Shown: in pieces, positions 1-8,807 of the stretch
How the letters are laid out: each line of letters opens with the position of its first letter
Numbering within the stretch: position 1 is the first letter of the stretch
Source of the DNA: Scatosoma sp045650185
GTDB lineage: Bacteria > Bacillota > Clostridia > Christensenellales > Borkfalkiaceae
Length of the DNA stretch: 60,232 bases
Direction: 5' to 3'
NCBI GenBank assembly: GCA_045650185.1
Contig: JAZRQY010000013.1
Coordinates: forward strand, 1-60,232
Notes under the pieces: generated by a model
What the model was told of the DNA's origin: nothing
Seen by the model: only the letters and a program-made list of their open reading frames with translations
Databases searched by the model: none
Position numbers and translations under genes: made by a program

Positions 1-660
1 TTTGGGTATGCTCGTCAGGATAGAAAGGCTCGTTCTCGCGACCCCATCACGGCGAAGCTCGTAGCAAACTTGATTACGGCGGCTGGCGCTGACCGTGTTC
101 TTACGATGGACTTACATGCAGAGCAGATTCAGGGTTTCTTCGATATCCCTGTTGACAACCTTTTGGGCGGTCCTACTCTCTGCAACTACTTTGCAAAAAA
201 AGAGAAGATTGACGTCGTTGTTGCTCCCGACTTGGGCAGCGTAAAGCGCGCAAGAAAGGTAGCGGAAAAGTTCGGCGTTCCCATTGCTATCATCGACAAG
301 CGTCGTCCTAAGGCAAACGTCATGGAAGTTATGAACATTATCGGTGACGTCAGCGGTAAAAACTGCTTGATGTTGGACGATATGATTGACACGGCAGGCA
401 CGATTTGCCAAGGCGCGCAAGCGTTGAAGGATGCAGGCGCAACCAAGATTTTTGCAGGTTGTACGCACGCCGTTCTCAGCGGTCCTGCAATCGATCGCTT
501 GGAAAAATCGGTCATCGACAAGCTCGTTATGCTCGACACCGTACATCTTCCCGACGAAAAGATGCTCTCCAAGTTTGAGGTCTTGACCGTTGCGGACATC
601 TTTGCAGCTGCGATTGAAAATGTTTACTTGGATAAACCTATGTCCAAGCTGTACGACTAA
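1..660 (+). CDS. prs: Ribose-phosphate pyrophosphokinase, 5'-truncated by window edge
   Basis: Makes PRPP from ribose 5-phosphate and ATP for purine, pyrimidine, NAD, histidine and tryptophan synthesis. The frame is open from base 1, so the N-terminal part of the enzyme lies outside the window; 219 codons remain. Visible family marks are YARQDRKARSRDPITAK at the left edge, the DLHAEQIQGFF segment, the DLGSVKRA helix, and the PRPP-binding loop VMLDDMIDTAGTI near the middle. The frame ends in TAA and is followed by a GC-rich terminator hairpin. Identification is secure; only the missing start is open. Confidence 0.97.
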   Translation, partial: FGYARQDRKARSRDPITAKLVANLITAAGADRVLTMDLHAEQIQGFFDIPVDNLLGGPTLCNYFAKKEKIDVVVAPDLGSVKRARKVAEKFGVPIAIIDKRRPKANVMEVMNIIGDVSGKNCLMLDDMIDTAGTICQGAQALKDAGATKIFAGCTHAVLSGPAIDRLEKSVIDKLVMLDTVHLPDEKMLSKFEVLTVADIFAAAIENVYLDKPMSKLYD

Positions 661-679
661 TTAACGAAGGAAAAAAATT

Positions 680-709
680 ACCGCCGCCGCGTTTGCGGTG
701 GCGGTTTTA
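680..709 (+). terminator. Intrinsic terminator after prs
   Basis: An 11-base stem (accgccgccgc paired with gcggtggcggt, one wobble) around a gttt loop is followed by a T run. It separates prs from pth. Confidence 0.8.
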
Positions 710-727
710 TCAAGAGGAAATAAGGAT

Positions 728-1294
728 ATGTATTTGATTGTAGGTTTAGGCAATCCCGATAAAAAGTACGAAAAAACCTTCCATAATATGGGTTTTATTG
801 CGGCAGGGGACGTTGCTGAAATTTTGGGAGTAAAATTCAAAAAGAAGGAATGCGAGGCATCGGTAGCCGAGGCGTTCGTTGGCGGTGAAAAGGTGATTAT
901 CGCCCGTCCTTTGACGTATATGAACAACTCTGGCAGGGCGGTAAAACAGCTGATGTCGAAATACAAAATTCCCGCTGAAAACCTCTTGGTGATTTACGAC
1001 GATTACGACTTACCTAAGGGCAAGGTACGCATTCGCGCGCAGGGTAGCGCAGGTACGCACAACGGTATGCGCAGTATCATCGGGGAAACGGGGATTAAGG
1101 ACTTTGCTCGTATTCGCGTAGGCATTCGCGACGAGGCGCTCAATATCCCCATTATCGACTACGTTTTATCCGAAATCCGCAAGGACGATTATTCCTTGTT
1201 TGCAGAGGCTTGCCATAAGGCTGGCGAGGCGGCGGCTGACTTTGCACGCGGCGTTCGTATCGACCTCGTGATGGGAAAATATAACGCAAATTAA
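728..1294 (+). CDS. pth: Peptidyl-tRNA hydrolase
   Basis: Cleaves the ester bond of peptidyl-tRNAs that drop off ribosomes, recycling tRNA in the cytoplasm. 188 residues, normal length. The ATG at 728 follows a gagg-type ribosome site and gives the canonical start MYLIVGLGNP; an upstream in-frame start at 698 lies in the terminator of prs and is rejected. The active-site pieces GLGNPDKKY, the FHNMGF histidine, YDDYDLPKGKVRIR with the catalytic aspartate, and GSAGTHNGMRSI are all present. It lies 60 bases before mfd, an order common in Firmicutes. Confidence 0.96.
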   Translation: MYLIVGLGNPDKKYEKTFHNMGFIAAGDVAEILGVKFKKKECEASVAEAFVGGEKVIIARPLTYMNNSGRAVKQLMSKYKIPAENLLVIYDDYDLPKGKVRIRAQGSAGTHNGMRSIIGETGIKDFARIRVGIRDEALNIPIIDYVLSEIRKDDYSLFAEACHKAGEAAADFARGVRIDLVMGKYNAN

Positions 1295-1354
1295 CCTTTT
1301 CAAAAGGTTAGGCTGATTTAACGAATTCCCTAATAAGGGGCGTATAGGTGAGAA

Positions 1355-4300
1355 ATGAAAGAAGGCTTTTTTTCGTTTTCACAACTGAATGGGGAATACC
1401 CCGAACTTAGCGAAACCATCCGCTGCGGCACGCCGACGGCGGTTTTTGGCATTTCTGACCCGCATAAATACCTGATTGCATCTTTGATTGATGCGCCGAT
1501 TATCTACGTTACGGCGGATTCTTCGTCCATGCGAAAAGCGGCGGAAAACATAGCCGTGCTGTCGGGGAAAAGGGTAGAGATGCTTGCGGCAAAGGACGAA
1601 GTCCTTTTGTACCGCAAGGCCTTGTCGAAGGATAGCTATTTTACACGCTTAAACGGCATACACGCCCTGCAGACGGGCGCGCCCGTCGTCGTTGCGGAAA
1701 TTGACGCTTTGTTGCAGCTCTTTCCTAAGGAACTTCCCACACTTGATTTTATCGAGGGCGAAGAGCTGGATTTTCTCCAGTTGCCTGCCATGCTTGCAAG
1801 GCTTGGCTATGCTCGTGTGCAAGAGGTGGACGCGAAGGGCACGTACGCTTTGCGAGGGGACATTTTGGATATCTATCCCGTCAATGCGGAAAACCCTGCT
1901 CGTATCGACTTTTTCGGGGACACGGTTGAACGCATTAAGCCGTATGACCTGACGACGGGGAAACGGTTGGGATTAGTGCAATCCCTTTCCGTGCTTTCTG
2001 CGACGGACGTATTCGTTTCTAAAGAGGAAATTCCTGCGTTGCAGACACAATTAAAAGATTGTCTGCGTGGCTTTACTACGGTGGAGGCGTACGATAGGGC
2101 GGATACTATCGCTACGGAGCTAATCTCTGCGCTGGAAACGGAGAATGCAAACGGCTATTTATTGCCCCTACTGAAAAACACGACGGATATATTCGGGGTT
2201 ATCCCGGAAAATTGCGTGTTCGTCTTTGACGAAGGCAAGCCCTTATACGATAAGTTGACGGCGATTTACAAGGAGCACGAGGAACGGTTTTCTCGTCTTG
2301 CAGAAGGTGGCGAGGCATTCCCTTTTGCCAAAGCGCAGCTCATCGGCAAGGAACGATTTTTGCGGTGCTTGGAGGGGGTAGGCAAGGTTGCGTTGCAGAC
2401 CTTTGCAGGCAATCCGTATTTCTTCCAGCCCCTTAAAATTTTTAATCTTACGGCAACCCCAATTACCCGATATTTAAACACGACCACGGGGCTCTTTAAC
2501 GACCTTTCCAACTGGGTGCGAGGGGGGTATCGTATCTTACTTTTTTGCGGAGAGGCGAATCGTGCGGTCAAGATGCAACAACTGTTGTACGATGCCTATC
2601 TGCCTATGGCAGAATTACCGCAAAACGTTGGGGAAATGCGCAATATTTGCGTGTGTTCAGAGTGGTTGGAGGCAGGGCTTGTATTGCACGAATGTAAGCT
2701 TGTCTTAATCGGCACGGGCAACTTATATACGCGTGCGCCGGACACGAAGCGTATTCGCCGCCGCAGAGGCAATCTGTTCTCTGCGCCCGAGGTCGGGGAT
2801 TACGCGGTACACGAACGGCATGGTATCGGTAAAATCATCGGCACGTCCAAGCTGGAAACCTCGGACGGTATCAAGGAATATATCACCCTTTCCTATAAGG
2901 GTGGGGACGTTTTGCACGTTCCGGTAGAAAATATGGACGTACTTTCCAAGTACGTCGGCGAGGAAAATCCGCCCCTTTCCAAAATTGGTGGCGCGGAGTT
3001 TGAACGGGTAAAATCCCGTGTTCGCGCTTCGCTTAGGACCTTGGCGTTCGACCTCAAAAAACTGTATGCCGAGCGCACGGAAAAGAGGGGATTTGCTTTC
3101 CCTTACAACGAGGCGTTTATGTCGGAATTTGAAAACGCCTTCCAGTACGCGTTGACTCCCGATCAAGCCAGCTCGATTGAGGAAATCAAGGCAGACATGA
3201 CGTCCGAAAAGGTGATGGACCGTCTGCTTTGTGGGGACGTTGGCTTTGGTAAGACGGAGGTGGCGTTGCGCGCGGTATACCTGTGCGTTTTAGCAGGGAA
3301 GCAAGCGGCGTTGATGTGCCCGAGCACCGTACTTTGCAGTCAACACTATCAGACGGCGAGCGAGCGTTTCGAGCCGTTCGGGGTACGGGTGGGAATTCTC
3401 AGCCGTTTCCAAACCCCCAAAGAGCAGGAACGTACCTTGCGTGACCTTGAGGAGGGAAAAATCGACCTGCTCGTAGGTACGCATAGATTGCTTTCCAAGG
3501 ACGTTAAATTCAAGGATTTAGGCTTGCTTGTCTTGGACGAGGAGCAACGCTTTGGCGTAGAACACAAGGAAAAGCTGAAGAACTTAAGAAAGGACATCGA
3601 CTGTCTGACGATGACGGCGACACCCATTCCTCGTACCCTGCACATGTCCTTGTCGGGGATACGGGATATTTCGACGATTCAGACCCCTCCGGGGGAGCGA
3701 TTGCCCGTACAAACGTACGTCGTAGAGGAAACGGATACCCTTATTCGTGATGCGTGCTTGCGTGAGATTTCTCGCGGCGGTCAGGTATTTATTTTGTACA
3801 ACCGTGTGGAGAGTATCCATACCTTTGCCGCGCGTGTGTCGGCGATTGTGCCCGAGGCGACCATCACCGTTGTTCACGGCAGAATGGACAGGAGCGCTCT
3901 GGAGCGTTCCGTCCACGATTTTTACGCAGGTTTGTCGAATATTCTAATCACGACGACGATTATTGAAAACGGTATCGACCTGCCGAATGCGAACACCATC
4001 ATCATCACAGACAGCGATAGGCTGGGGATTTCACAGCTCTACCAGTTGCGTGGCAGAGTGGGCAGAGGTACGCGCCTTGCTCACGCATATTTTACCTATA
4101 AGCCTGAAAAAGTGATGACGGAGAACGCCACAGAACGCTTGAAGGCAATTATGCAGTTTACCGAACTTGGATCCGGGTACAAGCTTGCGATGAGGGATTT
4201 GGAAATCCGCGGCGCAGGGAACTTGCTTGGCGCAGAGCAACACGGGCACATGGATAAGGTGGGTTACGAGCTGTATTCGAAACTCATGAAAGAGGAACTG

Positions 4301-4768
4301 ACAGGCGAGAGAGAAATTCCTCCTGAACTGGATATTCGCGTCGGCGCGTATATCACGGACAAATACATTGAATCTAGCGCAGGACGCTTGGATGCTTATA
4401 AACAAATCGCGGAAATTTCGACGACGGCAGATTATAAGCGTGTATACGAATCGCTGAAGGAAACGTACGGCGAATTGCCGATTGCGGTGGTCAACCTCTT
4501 GGTGATAGCCGTTTTGAAAAGCTACGCGCAGAAATTCTCGGTCAAAAAGATTACGGTTGCAGACGGCGTTGGCTCGTTGGAGTTCCCTTCTTTGGAAACT
4601 TTGGGGGACAAACGGTTGCTTGCCGCGCTGGACGAACACAAGAAAGGGGTGCGCTTGAATATGGCGACGTCCCCCGTGATTGAATTTTTCGGAAGGAGAG
4701 ATTCTGTCGATTTGATGGCAGAAATGACAAAATTTTTAAAATTTGCCTTAACTTTCACAACTTTCTAA
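1355..4768 (+). CDS. mfd: Transcription-repair coupling factor
   Basis: A DNA translocase that removes RNA polymerase stalled at lesions and recruits UvrA. 1137 residues, the usual size. The N-terminal UvrB-like half is followed by the CarD-like polymerase-interacting domain (GDYAVHERHGIGKIIG, about residue 485). The helicase motor follows, with Walker A GDVGFGKTEVALRA, the DEEQ box in LVLDEEQRFGV, TATPIPRTLHMS, and motif VI QLRGRVGRGTRLAHAYF. The ATG at 1355 is preceded by an aggtg site. No truncation or missing motif was noticed. Confidence 0.97.
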   Translation: MKEGFFSFSQLNGEYPELSETIRCGTPTAVFGISDPHKYLIASLIDAPIIYVTADSSSMRKAAENIAVLSGKRVEMLAAKDEVLLYRKALSKDSYFTRLNGIHALQTGAPVVVAEIDALLQLFPKELPTLDFIEGEELDFLQLPAMLARLGYARVQEVDAKGTYALRGDILDIYPVNAENPARIDFFGDTVERIKPYDLTTGKRLGLVQSLSVLSATDVFVSKEEIPALQTQLKDCLRGFTTVEAYDRADTIATELISALETENANGYLLPLLKNTTDIFGVIPENCVFVFDEGKPLYDKLTAIYKEHEERFSRLAEGGEAFPFAKAQLIGKERFLRCLEGVGKVALQTFAGNPYFFQPLKIFNLTATPITRYLNTTTGLFNDLSNWVRGGYRILLFCGEANRAVKMQQLLYDAYLPMAELPQNVGEMRNICVCSEWLEAGLVLHECKLVLIGTGNLYTRAPDTKRIRRRRGNLFSAPEVGDYAVHERHGIGKIIGTSKLETSDGIKEYITLSYKGGDVLHVPVENMDVLSKYVGEENPPLSKIGGAEFERVKSRVRASLRTLAFDLKKLYAERTEKRGFAFPYNEAFMSEFENAFQYALTPDQASSIEEIKADMTSEKVMDRLLCGDVGFGKTEVALRAVYLCVLAGKQAALMCPSTVLCSQHYQTASERFEPFGVRVGILSRFQTPKEQERTLRDLEEGKIDLLVGTHRLLSKDVKFKDLGLLVLDEEQRFGVEHKEKLKNLRKDIDCLTMTATPIPRTLHMSLSGIRDISTIQTPPGERLPVQTYVVEETDTLIRDACLREISRGGQVFILYNRVESIHTFAARVSAIVPEATITVVHGRMDRSALERSVHDFYAGLSNILITTTIIENGIDLPNANTIIITDSDRLGISQLYQLRGRVGRGTRLAHAYFTYKPEKVMTENATERLKAIMQFTELGSGYKLAMRDLEIRGAGNLLGAEQHGHMDKVGYELYSKLMKEELTGEREIPPELDIRVGAYITDKYIESSAGRLDAYKQIAEISTTADYKRVYESLKETYGELPIAVVNLLVIAVLKSYAQKFSVKKITVADGVGSLEFPSLETLGDKRLLAALDEHKKGVRLNMATSPVIEFFGRRDSVDLMAEMTKFLKFALTFTTF

Positions 4769-4778
4769 CGAAAAACGT

Positions 4779-4807
4779 TTGCGATTTTTCAAAAAATAGG
4801 TTATAAT
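4779..4807 (+). promoter_or_regulatory. Sigma-A-type promoter for the foldase-like lipoprotein gene
   Basis: TTGCGA, a 17-base spacer and a perfect TATAAT lie just after mfd and about 85 bases before the next start codon. Confidence 0.65.
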
Positions 4808-4891
4808 GGTGTTTGGTAGCGTATCGTGTGGGCGTATGCCTCTATACGTACGCGAAGGAATTTACGACCAAACAATTCTCGGAGTAGAACT

Positions 4892-7060
4892 ATGAGCAAA
4901 AAGAACTCAATCAAAAAAATAGCAGCGTTGGCGCTTGGCGTTGCCTTAACGATGGGCGCAACGGGGTGCGATTTCATCCGCACGGACAGCATGAAAGACT
5001 TGGAACAGACGGTTGCGTCCGTCAACATCTCCAAGATGCTTTCTGAAGCAGACGGCGCGGAGAAGTTGAACGCCATTTTAGACCTCGGTGGTGTAGGTAA
5101 GGATATTCCCAAACGTGATTTGGTATCTTACTTTATGAGCATCGGTTATCAATACGTGGAAAGCTACGGTTATTCCTACGAGGCGACCTTCAATATGTTG
5201 TTGGACATGTTGGTAAGCCGTAAGATCGTAACGCAGTACGCTGTTTTGTATTATTTGAACAAGCCTAATTCCAAGTTGTCGGCAGAAAAGTGCGCTCAGT
5301 ACGTTGAGGCACAGCTTGCAGAGGCTAAGACGGAGAGAGAAAGAGAACTTCTGAAGGCACATCCCGAAGTATCGGCAATGAAGTATTTCTTGACGGAATA
5401 CGACGTTGACACTCAAACGGCGGCAAAGCAGGACTTGTGGGATAAGACCTTGTATCAAATGTTCTCTGCTATCAACGCAACGCTGGACAGCACGGAGAGC
5501 GCGTACATCACCGCAAGCAGCGAAGATCATAATCATGATGATAGCCGCACGAAGCCTACCAACGCTGACACGGAAAAGTCGGATTTCTATATCGCTCCTC
5601 GTATCGTAGACGGCGAAGAAGACCGCTATGAAGTGTACACGGGCTTGAATAAGAACGGTATCCCTTACGGGTATGAGGCGTTAGACGGCTCCACGGTAAC
5701 TACCCGTAAGAAGGCTTACAATGCATTCATCGGCAATCTCGACGACAACGGCTTGATTAAAAAGGAAGACAATACTTCCAACATCTACGAAATGGAATAC
5801 TATTACGTAGAACTTGCTGGCCGTTTGGAACAGGCGCTGATTGAAAAGTACACCGACGACCTGATTGAGGCGGGCGAAGGCGAGTTGACTACAGATTATT
5901 TGGGCAACCGCTATACGCAGACCTACAACGCGCAGAAGCTGGCATACGAGAAAGACGTTGCTTCGTTCGAGACGGCAATCGGTTCGCTTTCGGATACGAA
6001 CTTCGTTATGTACAGCCCTGTAAAGAACTTTGGCTTCGTATACAACATTCTCATTCCTTTCAGCGAAGAGCAGAACAGATTGTATCAAGCTGCAGAAGCT
6101 CGTTCGGTAAGCGATGCGGAGCTGTATAAATACCGTACCGAATTGCTTGCAAATATCCGTGCGAAGGACTTGCGTACCAGCTGGTTTGACGAACACGACC
6201 ACGCAAACAGCGCGTTCGTTGCGGAGAGTGTTGAATACTACAACAACGGCAAAAACAGCAACTATCTCTTCTTCGAGGACAACCTGAAGAACAACGAAAG
6301 ATACGAACAGCTTGACGTATACCTTGGTCAATATCCCTTCAACGGTAGCGTGGAAAAGAAGGACAACGGCGAATATAAGCTGAAAGCCAACACGATGAAA
6401 ATTGACGGTTTCCTTACGGAAATGGAAGGTTATCTTGAATATGCCGTAGGTACTGGCTCGGTAAGCGAAAAGAAACTGTGGGATACCTACGTTTCTTCTG
6501 GTAACAATTTGGAATACAAGTTAAACAAGGACAAAACCTTCGCGGATTACAGTCAGTTTATCTACTACTCTGGTAAAGTAGACGTTGGCGAAGTTACGGC
6601 GGCGAACTACTTCAACCCTGAAACGAAGGGCTATAAGGCTGCGGCGGCGTTCAACGAATTGATGTTCGCGTACAGCACGGATACGGGTTGCTTGAACACG
6701 TACATGGGCTACGTCGTATCTCCCTTCAAGACCAATTACGTTCCCGAATTCGAGTATGCGGCGCAGTGGGCGGTAGCGCAGGGCGCAGGTACGTACGTCG
6801 TGTGTCCTTCCACCTATGGCTGGCACATCATCTACGTAACCTACGCATACGGCGAAGGCGACGTATACGGCGGCTACAATGCAGCTGATGCGGCGGTTGA
6901 AGGTACGTTCTCCAACCTCTACGCAGAGGCGATGAAGGAACAGTACAGCGCGGATTATGCAACCGATGAACAGAATCGTTTGGTTTTGGAATACGACAAT
7001 GAAACCTGCGTTGTTCGCAACCAAAAGACCTATCAAGACTTGTTAGATCTGGATAAGTAA
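4892..7060 (+). CDS. Parvulin-like (PrsA/SurA type) lipoprotein
   Basis: Probably an extracytoplasmic foldase-type protein anchored to the membrane by lipid. 722 residues. The start at 4892 is chosen because ggag sits 8 bases upstream and it opens a lysine-rich signal peptide (MSKKNSIKKIAALALG) ending in a lipobox-like GATGC; the longer frame from 4826 would begin inside the leader. Residues roughly 600-680 (YMGYVVSPFKTNYVPEFEYA, then YGWHIIYVTYAYG) resemble the end of a PpiC rotamase domain in degenerate form. The central part is acidic, tyrosine-rich and not recognised. Its place after mfd is typical for a prsA-like gene in Clostridia. Enzymatic activity is uncertain. Confidence 0.75.
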   Translation: MSKKNSIKKIAALALGVALTMGATGCDFIRTDSMKDLEQTVASVNISKMLSEADGAEKLNAILDLGGVGKDIPKRDLVSYFMSIGYQYVESYGYSYEATFNMLLDMLVSRKIVTQYAVLYYLNKPNSKLSAEKCAQYVEAQLAEAKTERERELLKAHPEVSAMKYFLTEYDVDTQTAAKQDLWDKTLYQMFSAINATLDSTESAYITASSEDHNHDDSRTKPTNADTEKSDFYIAPRIVDGEEDRYEVYTGLNKNGIPYGYEALDGSTVTTRKKAYNAFIGNLDDNGLIKKEDNTSNIYEMEYYYVELAGRLEQALIEKYTDDLIEAGEGELTTDYLGNRYTQTYNAQKLAYEKDVASFETAIGSLSDTNFVMYSPVKNFGFVYNILIPFSEEQNRLYQAAEARSVSDAELYKYRTELLANIRAKDLRTSWFDEHDHANSAFVAESVEYYNNGKNSNYLFFEDNLKNNERYEQLDVYLGQYPFNGSVEKKDNGEYKLKANTMKIDGFLTEMEGYLEYAVGTGSVSEKKLWDTYVSSGNNLEYKLNKDKTFADYSQFIYYSGKVDVGEVTAANYFNPETKGYKAAAAFNELMFAYSTDTGCLNTYMGYVVSPFKTNYVPEFEYAAQWAVAQGAGTYVVCPSTYGWHIIYVTYAYGEGDVYGGYNAADAAVEGTFSNLYAEAMKEQYSADYATDEQNRLVLEYDNETCVVRNQKTYQDLLDLDK

Positions 7061-7072
7061 TTATTGCAACAT

Positions 7073-7102
7073 AAAGCAACCATTTTAATGGTTGCTTTTT
7101 TG
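7073..7102 (+). terminator. Intrinsic terminator after the lipoprotein gene
   Basis: The stem aaagcaaccatt/aatggttgcttt with a two-base loop runs straight into a T tract. Confidence 0.9.
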
Positions 7103-7113
7103 TTTCTATCCTC

Positions 7114-7142
7114 TTGCTTTTTTAATAAAGCTGTGCTATACT
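7114..7142 (+). promoter_or_regulatory. Probable promoter for the phosphoesterase cassette
   Basis: TTGCTT, a 17-base spacer and TATACT lie 57 bases before the start at 7200, just after a terminator. Confidence 0.5.
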
Positions 7143-7199
7143 TATGGTCGAAAGGGCATTTTATGCGCCCTACAAAAGTGATCCATAAAGAGAAGTATT

Positions 7200-8807
7200 A
7201 TGAAATTTTATCCTATGCACTTGCATTTACATTGTTCGCATGAGCCAACGGCATCCATCGGCTCGCATATGTCGCACGCCGCTGCGCTCGGGATACGTCA
7301 TATTTGGACGACCGAGCACGATACCCGCATGGGGCAAAAGCCGAGAGATATTTCCGTATTTTCCTTCCCGGAAAAGGAGCTGCTTGTACAGCTTGCAAAC
7401 GGTACGAAGGCAGGCTTTGCAGAGGTTGAGGGCAATACAGGTACATATGCTTTTGAAGATAGCGTGGAGGGTATCGCTCTGCGTATTTGCGCGGACGAAA
7501 ACAACCGCCAAAGTATGCTGTTCCATTCTATTGGTAAGCGCCATTCTGCGCCGTTGTTTGCTCGTCTTTGCGTAGACCTTGATGCGGATATTCTATCAAA
7601 CGTCGAGGACGGCGCGCGTATTACGGTTGCGTTTATCCTTTCGGCTCAGCCGCCCACGTATAAGCAGGCGGAGCTTTGCTACGTCTACGGCGAAATGCCT
7701 GAGAAACAAGAGAATATGCAATACTTGCCGTTCCCTAAAAAGGAGAACGGAGTGTATCGCTTTACCTTGACGAAGGACGCCTCGGAGGAAGTCGGTGGCG
7801 TGGACAATGCGCTCTGCAATATTCGTTTGACTGTTGAAAATGGTGGCGAAATGGTCTTCCGTTCCTTTACCTTTCATCGCGAACTGCATTTTGAGGAAGT
7901 GCGCGCCGAACAGGTTAAGCTTGCCCAAAAGCTTTCCAAAAAGTGGGGTGTCGTTCCCTTCGTAGGCTTTGAAATTTCAGCGGCAGGAAACCATAAGAAT
8001 TGCTATTCGACCAAAGTCCCCGTCATCGACTATCGTGAGTACGGTTTTCGGGTTACGAACGAGCAAGCAATCGCTCACGTTAAAAAATACGGTGGTATCT
8101 TCTCTTGGAATCATCCTTTCACCAAGATAAAGAATGCGGAGGGAACGATGGAGGAGAACTTCGCAAAGTTGGCGCAAACGCTGGTAGAAAACCGCGTTTA
8201 CGGCGCAAGCATGATGGAAGTAGGCTTCCCTTTCGGCAGGGACGGTTTCGTGGCGAAGGAATACCTGCATCTTTGGGACGTCTTGTCGCTAAACGGCATT
8301 TTCATCACGGGTGACGGCGACAGTGACAATCACCATGCGGTGGCGGAGGGTTGGACGCAAGGAAACAACTTCTGTACTTTCGTTGGTCTGTACGACGAGG
8401 AAGAGCCTACGGAAGAGGCGTTTATTCGTGCCTTGGCGCGTGGCTCGGTATGGGGCGGAAATCCCGTTAAAATCAAAGATTTTACCTTTACGGCAAACGG
8501 CGCTCCGCAGGGTAGCGTTGTCGTCGGAGAGAAGGTAGAAGTTGCTTTCTCTGCAAAGGATATTCGTTGCGGTGGGTACGCGCTCTGCGTGGTCAATGGG
8601 TGGCCGATACAAAGAGTGGAGATTTCTTCCGGAGCAGTCGCTGGTACGTTCGAGCTTACCAACACGCATAAATACAATTTTGCTCGCGTGGAAATCTACG
8701 ACGAGGAAGGGGTCTTGATTGCGTTTAGCAACCCCGTTTATTTGGTCAAAGAGGAAAGCGATATTCCCTCAGAGGCAATAGAAAGTCAAAGGAAGGTGCT
8801 CAGATGA
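7200..8807 (+). CDS. PHP-domain-like metallohydrolase with C-terminal beta domain
   Basis: 535 residues, substrate unknown. The N-terminus MKFYPMHLHLHCSHEP places clustered metal-binding histidines where PHP phosphoesterases have them, followed by the TTEHDTR block. Further possible ligands lie in FEISAAGNH, the SWNHPF block and GDGDSDNHH. The last 110 residues (from about FTFTANGAPQGSVVVGE) look like a beta-sandwich accessory domain. There is no signal peptide, so the protein is likely cytoplasmic. The stop codon overlaps the next start as ATGA, so it is translationally coupled to the two-phosphatase fusion downstream and probably acts on a related phosphoester. I do not recognise a named family member. 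Confidence 0.7.
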   Translation: MKFYPMHLHLHCSHEPTASIGSHMSHAAALGIRHIWTTEHDTRMGQKPRDISVFSFPEKELLVQLANGTKAGFAEVEGNTGTYAFEDSVEGIALRICADENNRQSMLFHSIGKRHSAPLFARLCVDLDADILSNVEDGARITVAFILSAQPPTYKQAELCYVYGEMPEKQENMQYLPFPKKENGVYRFTLTKDASEEVGGVDNALCNIRLTVENGGEMVFRSFTFHRELHFEEVRAEQVKLAQKLSKKWGVVPFVGFEISAAGNHKNCYSTKVPVIDYREYGFRVTNEQAIAHVKKYGGIFSWNHPFTKIKNAEGTMEENFAKLAQTLVENRVYGASMMEVGFPFGRDGFVAKEYLHLWDVLSLNGIFITGDGDSDNHHAVAEGWTQGNNFCTFVGLYDEEEPTEEAFIRALARGSVWGGNPVKIKDFTFTANGAPQGSVVVGEKVEVAFSAKDIRCGGYALCVVNGWPIQRVEISSGAVAGTFELTNTHKYNFARVEIYDEEGVLIAFSNPVYLVKEESDIPSEAIESQRKVLR

